Part shown: positions 49,972 through 58,278 of the stretch, one piece after another | Position numbering within the stretch: the first letter of the stretch is position 1 | How the letters are laid out: every line of letters starts with the position of its first letter | From: Pandoraea sputorum | Lineage (GTDB): Bacteria > Pseudomonadota > Gammaproteobacteria > Burkholderiales > Burkholderiaceae | Length of the DNA: 64,000 bases | Assembly: GCF_000814845.2 (NCBI RefSeq) | Contig: NZ_CP010431.2 | Span: 5,332,001-5,396,000, forward strand | Direction: 5' to 3' | Program-made: the position numbers and the translations under genes | The notes under the pieces: generated by a model | Told to the model about the DNA's origin: nothing | The model's database searches: none | What the model saw: only the letters and a program-made list of their open reading frames with translations

Positions 49972-51372
49972 ATGGCTATGGACACTTCTCACGACACGCT
50001 TCGCGCCACCTTCTGGAAACCTGCGCTCACCGTAGGCAAAGGCCCCCGTTATCTGAGACTGGCGAGTTTCATCGAGCAGTCGGTCGCGGACGGCCGCCTG
50101 CGCCCCGGCGACCGCCTGCCGGCGCAGCGCGAGCTGGCGTCGTGGCTCGGCATCGACTTCACCACAGTCACGCGCGCCTACAACCGGGCCCGCGACCGGA
50201 GCGCCATTGAGGGTCGCGGCCCGCTCGGCACCTTCGTCAGCAAGCCACGCGTGGCGCTCGATCAGGTGCTTGATCTGGGCATGAACATTCCGCCCGCACC
50301 GGCCGGGCAGTTCCTTGGCGAGTTACTGCAAAAGGGGATCGACGAAGTCCTGCGGCACACCGATGCCTCGATGCTCATGGCGTATCAGTTAGGGGACGGG
50401 GGCGTTGCCGACCGCCAGGCCGGTACGCTCTGGCTCGCGCCCATGCTCGGCGCCCTCGACCCGGCAGACGTGCTCGTCTGCCCCGGCGCACAAGCCACGC
50501 TGGCAGCGTTGCTGCTCACCGAGACCGAGCGGGACGAAACGGTCTTGTGTGAGCCGATCGTCTATCCGGGGGTTCGCAGCGCGGCCCGCTCGCTCGGTCG
50601 CCGTCTGGAGGGCGTTGCCACCGATGCCGACGGCATGCTGCCCGACGCGCTGGCCGCTGCCGCCCGAGAGCACCGCGCGCGCATCGTCTATCTGAACCCC
50701 ACGCTGCAGAACCCGACCACGCGCACGATGTCCGAGCGCCGCCGCCGGGAACTGCTCGCCGTGGCGGACAAACTCGACCTGACGCTCATCGAAGACGACC
50801 CCTACTGGCGTCTCATGCCGGACGCCCCGACGCCGCTCGCCCGCCTCTCGCCGCATCGCGTGCACTATGTGTCCACGCTGTCGAAATGCCTGACGCCGGG
50901 CCTTCGCACTGCGTATGTCCGTCTCGCCGACGGCCGCAAGCGCGACGTCTTCCTCAGTACGTTGCATTCGTTCGCGCTGATGGCGCCCCCGTTGATGGCG
51001 GGATTGGCGACGCAATGGATTCACGACGGCACTGCCGACCGCATCATGGATGGTGTGAAGGAAGCCGCCGCGCAACGTCAGGCCATTGCTGCCGATATTC
51101 TCGGGGACGCGAGCGCCCCGCCGATTCAGGGCATCCACCTCTGGCATGAGTTGCCCGCCCCCTGGACGGCCCGCGAACTGACCATGGCCGCCCGCGCCGA
51201 GGGACTCGCCGTCACACCTGCGGACGCCTTCTGTCTGTCGTCGGACGCGCCCAACGCGATCCGCATCTCGCTGGGTGGCGTACGTGATCCGGAGCGTCTG
51301 TCGAGTGCGCTCAAGCGTCTGCGGTCGCTGCTGCGCGAGGCGCCGCCGAGCCTGCGCGCCGCGATCGTCTGA
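49972..51372 (+). CDS. MocR-type GntR/aminotransferase-like transcriptional regulator
   Basis: 466 aa from ATG 49972 (MAMDTSHDTLRATFW); 25 earlier open codons cross the palindrome and are rejected. N-terminal winged helix (about 20-90: GPRYLRLASFIEQSVADGRLRPGDRLPAQRELASWLGIDFTTVTRAY-type GntR signature), then a fold-type I aminotransferase-like domain with PLP lysine Lys305 in VSTLSKCLTPGLRTAYV, NPTLQNPTTRTMS and EDDPYWRL. Such proteins sense PLP-linked ligands; the target is unknown and no obvious neighbour is divergent except rpsL. Codon use is as in the neighbourhood. Confidence 0.9.
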   Translation: MAMDTSHDTLRATFWKPALTVGKGPRYLRLASFIEQSVADGRLRPGDRLPAQRELASWLGIDFTTVTRAYNRARDRSAIEGRGPLGTFVSKPRVALDQVLDLGMNIPPAPAGQFLGELLQKGIDEVLRHTDASMLMAYQLGDGGVADRQAGTLWLAPMLGALDPADVLVCPGAQATLAALLLTETERDETVLCEPIVYPGVRSAARSLGRRLEGVATDADGMLPDALAAAAREHRARIVYLNPTLQNPTTRTMSERRRRELLAVADKLDLTLIEDDPYWRLMPDAPTPLARLSPHRVHYVSTLSKCLTPGLRTAYVRLADGRKRDVFLSTLHSFALMAPPLMAGLATQWIHDGTADRIMDGVKEAAAQRQAIAADILGDASAPPIQGIHLWHELPAPWTARELTMAARAEGLAVTPADAFCLSSDAPNAIRISLGGVRDPERLSSALKRLRSLLREAPPSLRAAIV

Positions 51373-51586
51373 GACTATCCGTTGGCCGCAGGCAAGTTCG
51401 ACGGCCTCGGCCTGCGGCAACGGGCCCAGGTCTTCGAGCGCATGCCGCAGTGAGTGCGCAAGAAGCGGAACGGCTGACGGTAGCAAAGGGTCGGCGCTGA
51501 CGTCGTGCACGCGCAGCGAGAGCGCCAATCCCCATCTGCAAACATCCCGGCCTCAACGCGACAACCCGATTTGCCCCAGCAGGAAT

Positions 51587-51625
51587 ACTCCGGTTCACGG
51601 AAATCCCCGTGACCTCAACCGGAGT
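51587..51625 (+). promoter_or_regulatory. Long hairpin burying the ribosome binding site of the next gene
   Basis: 5' arm ACTCCGGTT-CACGG (51587-51600), 6-base loop, 3' arm CCGTG (51607-51611), 5-base bulge, AACCGGAGT (51617-51625). Fourteen pairs in all. The last arm contains GGAG (51621-51624), the Shine-Dalgarno for the ATG at 51630, so initiation needs the stem to open. Confidence 0.6.
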
Positions 51626-51629
51626 GACG

Positions 51630-52937
51630 ATGATTCTCTATTCAATGTCCGATTGGCTGACGTCGGCCGTGAGCGTAGCCAAGGAACTCCCCCGACTGCA
51701 CACGCAAGCCCACGCGCCCCGCATCGCGAGCGACCTGGCACGCGCCTCATCCGCGCCCATCACATCCACCATGATTTCACCGGCGCTCCCGGACCGGCAG
51801 CCCGCGCAAGGGGCGGCATCCTTCAATTGGTCGCAACCGCCGGTCACACGGGCCCGCGTCTTTGCGGAGCGGTTGGCGGACGTGCGGCCAGTGTGCGTTG
51901 TCGGTGCGCGCGACGATACACAGAACTGCCTTCTCGACCTGCCTGCCGATGTTCATGTCGACGTCGACGCAAGCCGTCTGCTGCTCGCAGGCTGTGAGGC
52001 GTCATTGGGAGCGGAGATGCGCAAAACACTTTCGGGTGAGCGGCGTGACAGCGCGACACTGGAGCGGGAATTCTCCAGGGCCCGCGCTGCTGAATCTCGA
52101 GGTCAATATTCCGTTCGCTCCATTGAGCGGCGCCTGACCAAGCGACTGAACCAGTTGTTGCCCGGCATGGAACGCCTGCTGAAAGACACCAAAGCCCATA
52201 TCGAAATCCCGCAGTTGTCGGTGACGCGCTTGCTCACGAGCGTGCCGGAAGCCCGACGGCATGGCATCGACGTTCCGTTTCAACACGCAGAGCTGCGTCT
52301 ACCGCTGGGTGAGCCTGAGAACCAACGCGCCACGCTAGGCGCGTACATCCGCATTCCGGCCCGTGACCGGCAGTTGCTCCTGTTTGTTTCGCTGGCCACG
52401 CCGGATACGGTCGAATGGGTCAACCAGGACCTCACAACCCACGCCGCCCAGCACCGGAAGCAGTTGTTCGGCGAGATTCCCGAGCATTTCGATGCGACGC
52501 CGTTACCCATGCCTGCTGAGCTACGAGGCCCCAATCTCGTCCGGACTCTCGCGAAGCATCTTCATGACGGACATCTGCGTTATCACGATGTTGCCTACGG
52601 CGCGACCCGCGAGTCGCTGGCGCCGATATCGCACGCCGACGTCAGGCAGCCGCTCTGTTCGCTGCGTGGGCAAGAGACACCATCGGAGGCGAAGCGCTCG
52701 CCCCGCGCCCACGAACCGGTACCCGTGACACCCCTGACGCGGGCGCAAGCGTCAAAAGCAGTGGCAGAAGCAGCGGCAGAAGCAGTGCAAGCCACCGAAC
52801 CTCCCGCGCCGCTGCTTAAGCGTCGCACGTCCCGCTCGATGAGCGTGTCGCTCGATGAAATGGCCAAGGCGATCGCGGCGCTTGAGCAGCTGGATCGGAC
52901 GTACCGCCAGCTTGCTCGCCCCCGCTTCGGAAAATAG
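51630..52937 (+). CDS. Uncharacterised 435-aa protein, possible secreted effector
   Basis: Not recognised. Start ATG 51630 (MILYSMSDWLTSAVS), with GGAG five bases ahead; an in-frame GTG start 21 bases earlier is less likely. No Sec signal and no convincing membrane helix. Residues about 25-75 are Ser/Ala/Pro-rich and probably disordered. A central folded part (about 90-345) has an arginine-rich helical segment (RRLTKRLNQLLPGMERLLKD) and hydrophobic strands (QLLLFVSLATPDTVEW). The C-terminal 90 residues are Ala/Glu/Pro-rich with a helix at the end. A disordered N-terminus plus a helical body resembles type III effectors, but no secretion genes are in the window; this is only a hint. Isolated gene, moderate GC. 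Confidence 0.7.
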   Translation: MILYSMSDWLTSAVSVAKELPRLHTQAHAPRIASDLARASSAPITSTMISPALPDRQPAQGAASFNWSQPPVTRARVFAERLADVRPVCVVGARDDTQNCLLDLPADVHVDVDASRLLLAGCEASLGAEMRKTLSGERRDSATLEREFSRARAAESRGQYSVRSIERRLTKRLNQLLPGMERLLKDTKAHIEIPQLSVTRLLTSVPEARRHGIDVPFQHAELRLPLGEPENQRATLGAYIRIPARDRQLLLFVSLATPDTVEWVNQDLTTHAAQHRKQLFGEIPEHFDATPLPMPAELRGPNLVRTLAKHLHDGHLRYHDVAYGATRESLAPISHADVRQPLCSLRGQETPSEAKRSPRAHEPVPVTPLTRAQASKAVAEAAAEAVQATEPPAPLLKRRTSRSMSVSLDEMAKAIAALEQLDRTYRQLARPRFGK

Positions 52938-53136
52938 CGCAGTGCTTGCCCGGTGCGGTATGCGCGCTTGCGTCCGTCGCAAGTCACGTCAAGCTATCAT
53001 TTCCCATAGCCCGATCTGTCGCATTAGGCGTAGCTGCTGTCACTCGGCACGTTTTACTTACTCTGGCGAATTCGTACACTCCCACATTTCGGCGGCAGCT
53101 CCCCCACTCCGCCCTGACACGAGTCCACTACCCGCC

Positions 53137-53859
53137 ATGCAGGCAAGTTTCGAGAAAGACAGTATTTTGGTCCTCGATGTCGACGGTACGCTGACCGACT
53201 CGGTGCGCATCCATCAACGCGCCTTGCTTGGCGCGATGGAATCGCTGGCGTTCGATGAGTTGAACACCGACTGGGGAAGTTATCCGCATCACACCGACAC
53301 CGGGATCCTGATTCACGCCCACGTCGAGAACGGTCGCGCCTTGCCGCAGCCGCACGATCTGGCCCGCTTCGAGCACGAGATCGACGAGCGCTTCACCGCC
53401 CTGCTCAATGCACACGGGCTGGCCGAGATCCCCGGTGCGCGCGCCTTCGTCGAGGCCGCGCACCGCTCCCGCTGGGGCGTGGTGTTTGCCACCGGCGGCA
53501 TCCGTCAGGTCAGTCATCGCAAGCTGCGCTCCGTCGCCATCGATTACACGGACGCCATGCTCATCACTGCGTCCGAGTACAGCTCACGCGACCAGTTGGT
53601 GGCCGAGGCGATCAAACGGGCGCAGGCTGGCTACGGGATTACGCGCCCGCGGGCGGTGGTCTCGATCGGCGACGGGATGTGGGACCTGAAGGTCGCGCGC
53701 AAGCTCGGCATCGACTTCGTCGGCATCGGCTCGAAACGTCAGCGCTCGCCGCTGCTCGACGAAGGCGTACCGGTCTACGACGACATGTGGGACGCCATGC
53801 ACTGGCTCACTCCGGGCCGCGGGCGCGCGTCAGGTACTCGCTTGGCGTCACGCCCATAA
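53137..53859 (+). CDS. HAD superfamily hydrolase (phosphatase-like)
   Basis: 240 aa from ATG 53137 (MQASFEKDSILVLDVDGTLTD). Haloacid dehalogenase fold with motif I DVDGT (Asp14 nucleophile, Asp16 acid/base), a helical cap, motif II in FATGG, and motif IV SIGDGMWD. Phosphoglycolate-phosphatase-like subgroup; the substrate cannot be read from sequence. Its last 53 bases overlap tail to tail with the convergent AraC gene. No strong ribosome site is visible. Confidence 0.88.
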   Translation: MQASFEKDSILVLDVDGTLTDSVRIHQRALLGAMESLAFDELNTDWGSYPHHTDTGILIHAHVENGRALPQPHDLARFEHEIDERFTALLNAHGLAEIPGARAFVEAAHRSRWGVVFATGGIRQVSHRKLRSVAIDYTDAMLITASEYSSRDQLVAEAIKRAQAGYGITRPRAVVSIGDGMWDLKVARKLGIDFVGIGSKRQRSPLLDEGVPVYDDMWDAMHWLTPGRGRASGTRLASRP

Positions 53860-54598
53860 AGCGGCGGAACATGGTGGAAAAGGCGCTCGGCGTGTCGTAA
53901 CCGACTTCGAGCGCCACTTGCGTGATGGGCCGTCCGGCCCCCAGCAACGGCAACGCACCCAGCAAGCGCATCTGCTGACGCCACTCCCGGAACGGCAAAC
54001 CGAACTCCGTCATAAAGCGACGCTCCAGCGTACGGCTCGACGCCCCCACCTCCACGGCCCAGTCCTGAAGACTGCGGGGGTCGGCAGGCGTTGTCAGATA
54101 GGTGTCGAAGATCTTGCGCAGACGCGCATCGCGCGGCACCTGCAGGTGGAGCGGCGAATCGCTTTTCCACTCGACTTCTTCGAGCAGCAGCGCAATCACG
54201 AGCGCATCCTTGCCCCGCGGCGCCCAGTCGGGCGGCAACGACATTGCGCGCAGAATCAGCTCGCGTAGCAGCGCCGAGACACGAATGACGACGGGCACAT
54301 CGGGTGCTGCCATGCCGAGTCGTTCGACATCGACATAGACCGTGCGCATCTCCACTTTGCCGCGCATGCGCACTTCATGCGTAACGTTGGCCGGAATCCA
54401 TAATGCGCGCTGCGGCGGAATCACCCAAAACGACGTATCGGTGCGGACTTCCAGAATACCGGCGCTCGCATACATCAATTGCGCGCGTCGATGACTATGA
54501 GGACGCACTACATGACCATCGGGGTAATCTTTCGCCAACGCGTCGACGGGGCGGTCATGAGCCTGAAACTCCAGGGGTATCGCACTGGTGATCGGCAT
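53807..54598 (-). CDS. AraC family transcriptional regulator
   Basis: 263 aa from ATG 54598 (MPITSAIPLEFQ); a start three codons earlier is possible. N-terminal cupin sensor (HVVRPHSHRRAQLMYASAG, FWVIPPQRALWIPANVTHEV) and a C-terminal double helix-turn-helix ending in ITQVALEVGYDTPSAFSTMFRRFMGVTPSEYL. Ligand unknown. Overlaps the HAD gene convergently. Confidence 0.92.
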   Translation of the reverse strand: MPITSAIPLEFQAHDRPVDALAKDYPDGHVVRPHSHRRAQLMYASAGILEVRTDTSFWVIPPQRALWIPANVTHEVRMRGKVEMRTVYVDVERLGMAAPDVPVVIRVSALLRELILRAMSLPPDWAPRGKDALVIALLLEEVEWKSDSPLHLQVPRDARLRKIFDTYLTTPADPRSLQDWAVEVGASSRTLERRFMTEFGLPFREWRQQMRLLGALPLLGAGRPITQVALEVGYDTPSAFSTMFRRFMGVTPSEYLTRARGPE

Positions 54599-54742
54599 GG
54601 GGACCAAGCCTCAAAAAAGGCGAAATTTGGGACGTATTTGGCGACGTCGTCAGCGTAACACCGCCCACACGCCCAGACCAAGCCCAAACCAGGCCGAACG
54701 GAGGCCGAATCCCTTACCGCAGCGTTGCACCATGCGCACCGT

Positions 54743-55141
54743 TCAGAACGGTTTGACGATCACGAGCGCGACGACGATCGCCATCGAAATGAGGGTGACG
54801 GGCAGCGCACGTCCGAACACTGCAGGTGGCTGCGTGCTCTCGTCGCGCTCCAGACGCCGCAATGTGGCCGACAACCGACCGTGTAACGCCGATAGAACGA
54901 TCACGAAAACAAGCTTCGCCATGAGCCAGGGGGCGTGCCACCAGTTGGCCATGATGGCGAGCGTCGGCCCCGTGATCCACACCACGATCAATGCGGGCGA
55001 CGCCAGTGCGTAGTCCGCCCGTCGCGCCACGCGGCGCCACTCGGGCTGCGCCAGACGCCCGCCCAGCGCCATCGTCACAAGCCCCGCAATGAACGTGATG
55101 ACCGCGATCAGGTGCACCGCCTTGATCCAGAGATAGAGCAT
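54743..55141 (-). CDS. HemJ/CopD-like four-helix membrane protein
   Basis: 132 aa. MLYLWIKAVHLIAVITFIAGL with His10, PWLMAKLVFVIVLSALHGR with Lys and His, and the end ALVIVKPF all resemble the HemJ (protoporphyrinogen oxidase)/CopD family. Four predicted helices. HemJ is about 140 aa and uses the N-terminal His and the mid Lys; both are kept. However, the tryptophan and loop spacing differ, and the gene is not in a heme cluster. Either a divergent HemJ or a CopD-like relative of unknown role. Confidence 0.7.
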   Translation of the reverse strand: MLYLWIKAVHLIAVITFIAGLVTMALGGRLAQPEWRRVARRADYALASPALIVVWITGPTLAIMANWWHAPWLMAKLVFVIVLSALHGRLSATLRRLERDESTQPPAVFGRALPVTLISMAIVVALVIVKPF

Positions 55142-55292
55142 CGGATGTCTCCTGTTAGGTTCGAACGATTATTTCCATCCATGCAACAGTTGCTTGTAAT
55201 AAGTCGTCTTTATCGCGAGAGGTGACATTAATACACTTCAACTGTCGACGATGAATTGAACATCGCCTCTTTCAAAAGACAGGAGAAATATC

Positions 55293-55601
55293 ATGAAGCG
55301 CACCCTTATTACTTCGGCTTTGGTTTCCGCAATGCTGGCTGTTTCGGCCGGTTCGGCTTTCGCCAGCGATGCATTCGACGGCCCCTCGGAATTCTCGTGG
55401 GTTCCGCAAACCAGCGCCCTGAGCCGCGCCCAGGTTCGTGACGAACTCATTCAGGCGCAGCAAGCCGGTCTCGTGGTGCAACACGACGCCGTCTACCCGA
55501 AGGCAGCGCCGAGCGCACAGCCGGTCGCAGCCAGCGCCCCGATCACGATGGGCTCGGTGGGCGGTCAGCAACGTGCCGGCACGACCTACTTCGGTTCGTA
55601 A
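55293..55601 (+). CDS. DUF4148 domain-containing small secreted protein
   Basis: 102 aa with an ACAGGAGAAA ribosome site. Signal peptide cut after FAS or SAFA. The DUF4148 core LSRAQVRDELIQAQQAGLV and a YPKA segment are clear. This family is abundant in Burkholderiales, with no known function. Followed by a strong terminator. Confidence 0.9.
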   Translation: MKRTLITSALVSAMLAVSAGSAFASDAFDGPSEFSWVPQTSALSRAQVRDELIQAQQAGLVVQHDAVYPKAAPSAQPVAASAPITMGSVGGQQRAGTTYFGS

Positions 55602-55764
55602 TGTAACTCGCCGCGCTGCGGACCTCTTGCCTGACGAGAGGCCGCGGCGCGGCGCGCGTTCTGCGCATAACGACGCACCGGTTGCCGGTGCTCAGTGTGA
55701 TCTCCGGTCTTTTCCGACCTAAGACTCCTGTCGCTGTGCGTAGCGGTTCGACGCACAGGACTTT

Positions 55765-55792
55765 GCCCGTCGCTTCGGCGACGGGCTTTTTT
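55765..55792 (+). terminator. Terminator downstream of DUF4148 gene
   Basis: GCCCGTCG-cttcgg-CGACGGGC followed by TTTTTT. It lies 164 bases past the stop, so a long 3' UTR is implied. Confidence 0.85.
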
Positions 55793-55876
55793 AGCCGGGA
55801 TGCTACCCGCCAAAAAACCGGCGACAGGTCCACAGTTGGTCGACAGTAGGCCGAAGAAGCAGGACGTACAAAAACG

Positions 55877-55902
55877 AAGAAGCCCGCATTGGCGGGCTTC
55901 TT
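55877..55902 (-). terminator. Terminator of the dienelactone hydrolase gene
   Basis: AAGAAGCCCGC-attg-GCGGGCTTCTT; on the minus strand followed by CGTTTTTG. 50 bases past the hydrolase stop. Confidence 0.75.
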
Positions 55903-55951
55903 TGCGTTTACCGGTCCGATGGCCAACGCGGCCATCGGGGGTGACAATGCC

Positions 55952-56662
55952 TTACTTCGCGAACGACTTCGCCAGGAATTCGAGCGCACGGCCGTGAGCC
56001 AGCGCGGCCGACGGCTGATGGTACGACTCGCGCGACCAGCAGTTGAAGCCGTGATCTGCGTTCGGGTACACAAACACTTCGGTGTTCGGACGCGACTTCA
56101 CCGCGTCGCTCACCTGCGTGACGATGTCCGGCGTGATGTGGCTGTCGAGCGCGCCGTAGTGGAACTGCGTCGGCACGTTGAGGTTGGCCGCTTCGCTCAG
56201 ATAGTTGTGAATGCCGCCGCCGTAGTACGGCACGGCAGCGTCGACCAGACCGCGTGCGGCGCTCAGGTACGACAGCAGTCCACCGAAGCAGTAGCCAATG
56301 GCGGCGACCTTGGCACCCGCATCCAGCTTGCCGCGCAGCGCCTTTACCGTCGCTTCGACATCCTTCACCGCCTTCTCGACGTCGACCGCCTTGCGCAGTT
56401 CCATCGCACGGCCCCAGTCGTCGCCCGAGTAGCCGAGTTCGACGCGCGGTGCCGAGCGCCAGAAGATGTCCGGTGCGAGCACGACATAACCGTCCATCGC
56501 GTACTGATCGGCCACGCCACGAATGTGCTCGTTCACGCCGAAGATTTCCTGCACCAGCACGACGCCCTGGGCGTTGGCCGTCTTACCATTCGGCGGCAAT
56601 GCCAGATAGGCATCGAAGGCGCCATCCACGGTTTCAACACGAATCCATTGACTGTTCGACAC
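55952..56662 (-). CDS. Dienelactone hydrolase family protein
   Basis: 236 aa alpha/beta hydrolase. Start GTG 56662 (VSNSQWIRVETVDG) with GGAG at 8 bases; the ATG 15 codons upstream lacks a ribosome site. Catalytic triad Cys125 (GYCFGG), Asp173 (ALDSHI), His204 (DHGFN), with Glu38 in VQEIFGVNEH as in DLH. No catechol-pathway genes nearby, so the substrate is open. Confidence 0.92.
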   Translation of the reverse strand: MSNSQWIRVETVDGAFDAYLALPPNGKTANAQGVVLVQEIFGVNEHIRGVADQYAMDGYVVLAPDIFWRSAPRVELGYSGDDWGRAMELRKAVDVEKAVKDVEATVKALRGKLDAGAKVAAIGYCFGGLLSYLSAARGLVDAAVPYYGGGIHNYLSEAANLNVPTQFHYGALDSHITPDIVTQVSDAVKSRPNTEVFVYPNADHGFNCWSRESYHQPSAALAHGRALEFLAKSFAK

Positions 56663-56944
56663 GGAAGTTGCTCCATCAAAAGGGGGGAAATGCCTGCGCC
56701 CTGACATCGAAAAACGCCCGCGGGGGGATCGGGCGCGGCCGCTCGATACGTTCGAACTGGCCAGACGCAGTTAGGCCGGATCAGTATAGGGACTTTTGAG
56801 ACGATTCACAGCGCGCCGGAAAGCCCGCCGGACAAGGCCCGACGCCACTTTACGCGACGCATCGCGCGACCTCCTGCCGCAGAAATCACGTCTTGTCGCG
56901 CGTCCTGCGCCGTTCATCGTTTCGACGTTCGAACCCACTGCGGC

Positions 56945-57397
56945 TCAGTCTGACGCTCTCAAGAGCGCTGCTTCCAGCAGTTTCACCACGCCGCCGAACC
57001 CCGCCACCTGCGCGGAGTCGATGCCGTACAGCGCGCTCAGCGAGGGTCCGGGATTCAGGAAATCCACCCGTACATCGTCGGCGCTTGCCGCCCACACCAT
57101 CACTTTCAATGGCAATTCCAGTCCTGCATGGGGGTTTGCGGCCATGACGGGCGTACCGCCCTTCGGATTACCGAACAGCACGAGCCGGGTCGGACGCAGC
57201 GATGTCCCCGCCGAGGCCGCCGCCGCGCTCTGGTCGATGTCGGCGAAGATGGTCATGCCGTGCTGCTTGAGCGCATCGATCACGCGTGTGAGCGTAGCGT
57301 AGAAGTCGACCGGGCTGCGTAGCGACGTAACGCTCGCCGGATGCGCATGGCCGGCGGATGCGGCAGATTCGTTGGCTTGAGTGGCTTCGGTGGTCAT
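56945..57397 (-). CDS. DUF302 domain-containing protein
   Basis: 150 aa from ATG 57397 (MTTEATQANESAA) with GAGGAG upstream; 41 earlier open codons are rejected. DUF302 core: YATLTRVIDALKQHGMTIFADIDQSAAA, RLVLFGNPKGGTPVMAANPHAGLELPLKV and NPGPSLSALYGI. Cytoplasmic; function unknown, often near stress or redox genes. Confidence 0.9.
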   Translation of the reverse strand: MTTEATQANESAASAGHAHPASVTSLRSPVDFYATLTRVIDALKQHGMTIFADIDQSAAAASAGTSLRPTRLVLFGNPKGGTPVMAANPHAGLELPLKVMVWAASADDVRVDFLNPGPSLSALYGIDSAQVAGFGGVVKLLEAALLRASD

Positions 57398-57488
57398 ACA
57401 GGCTCCTCGAACACTGAGGCGAGACAGACAGTAACGCCCGCGCAAAGTTCGCCGGGCAGCCGGGCCAGTGTACCGCCGCCCTCCTATG

Positions 57489-57524
57489 CGCATCACCCCC
57501 CGCATCACCCCCCGCATCACCCCC
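57489..57524. repeat. Tandem 12-base repeat (x3)
   Basis: CGCATCACCCCC three times without interruption, in the gap between the DUF302 gene and the collagen-like gene. Replication-slippage candidate. Confidence 0.85.
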
Positions 57525-57696
57525 TTTAGGCAGCGCCGCCCACGCGCGCCTATCGTCTTCGCCAGCCGTTCGCATCACGCCCTCATACCCGCCCCACCTT
57601 ACATGTCGTTACCGTCCCCCTGTCTGCTATTCGAGGCACGTTACGCTTGGCCTCGTCGTTCGACAATCGAGCGAACGCATTTAATACGGAGTCCAT

Positions 57697-58206
57697 ATGA
57701 TAAAGATTTCGATGCACCAGACTGTAAGCGGGATTGCGCTGATGCTCGCGCTGACGGTTACCGGCGTCAGCCTGCCTGCGGCCGCCGCCACCGACGCCCC
57801 GCCGCCCGCCTGCACACAAGCCGCTGCCCCGGGCGAGATACCGCCCCCGCCGCCGGGCATGGGCAAGCACTTCGGCGGCCCCGGACCGCGTGGTCCGATG
57901 GGGCCTATCGGGCCGATGGGGCCTATGGGATCTGCCGGTCACGGCGGCCCGGGCTTCGCTGCGGTTCGCACCATCGAGGAGATCGCCCACCTCTATCGCG
58001 TCGGCGGCCACCCGGAGAACGTTCTGCCGTTCTACCGCGAGACGCTAACGCAAACGCGCGATCCGATGCTGCGACACCACTTGCGCGAGGCCATCGCGCG
58101 TGAGGAGCTAAAGCCCGCCGACACCACGGCGGCCATCGTCACGTTGCGCGCGCAATTAAGCGAAGACCTCGCCGCACTCCCCTCGCCCGACGCCAAGCGT
58201 CGCTAA
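57697..58206 (+). CDS. Small secreted protein with collagen-like Gly-X-Y triplets
   Basis: 169 aa, ACGGAG ribosome site. Signal peptide with cleavage near Ala31. A Pro-rich stretch is followed by seven Gly-X-Y triplets (residues 63-83: GPRGPMGPIGPMGPMGSAGH). A helical C-terminal half (about 90-160) has an EEIAHLYRVGGHPENVLPFYRETL repeat-like pattern. No cysteine except Cys39. Not recognised; a periplasmic or extracellular structural role is inference. It ends 72 bases before the autotransporter's 3' end. Confidence 0.8.
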   Translation: MIKISMHQTVSGIALMLALTVTGVSLPAAAATDAPPPACTQAAAPGEIPPPPPGMGKHFGGPGPRGPMGPIGPMGPMGSAGHGGPGFAAVRTIEEIAHLYRVGGHPENVLPFYRETLTQTRDPMLRHHLREAIAREELKPADTTAAIVTLRAQLSEDLAALPSPDAKRR

Positions 58207-58278
58207 GTTCTGACATTCACCGCACCCGGCGACAATGCGTAATGTGTAATGCGTCAGCTCGGGTGCGCCGCTCGCACA

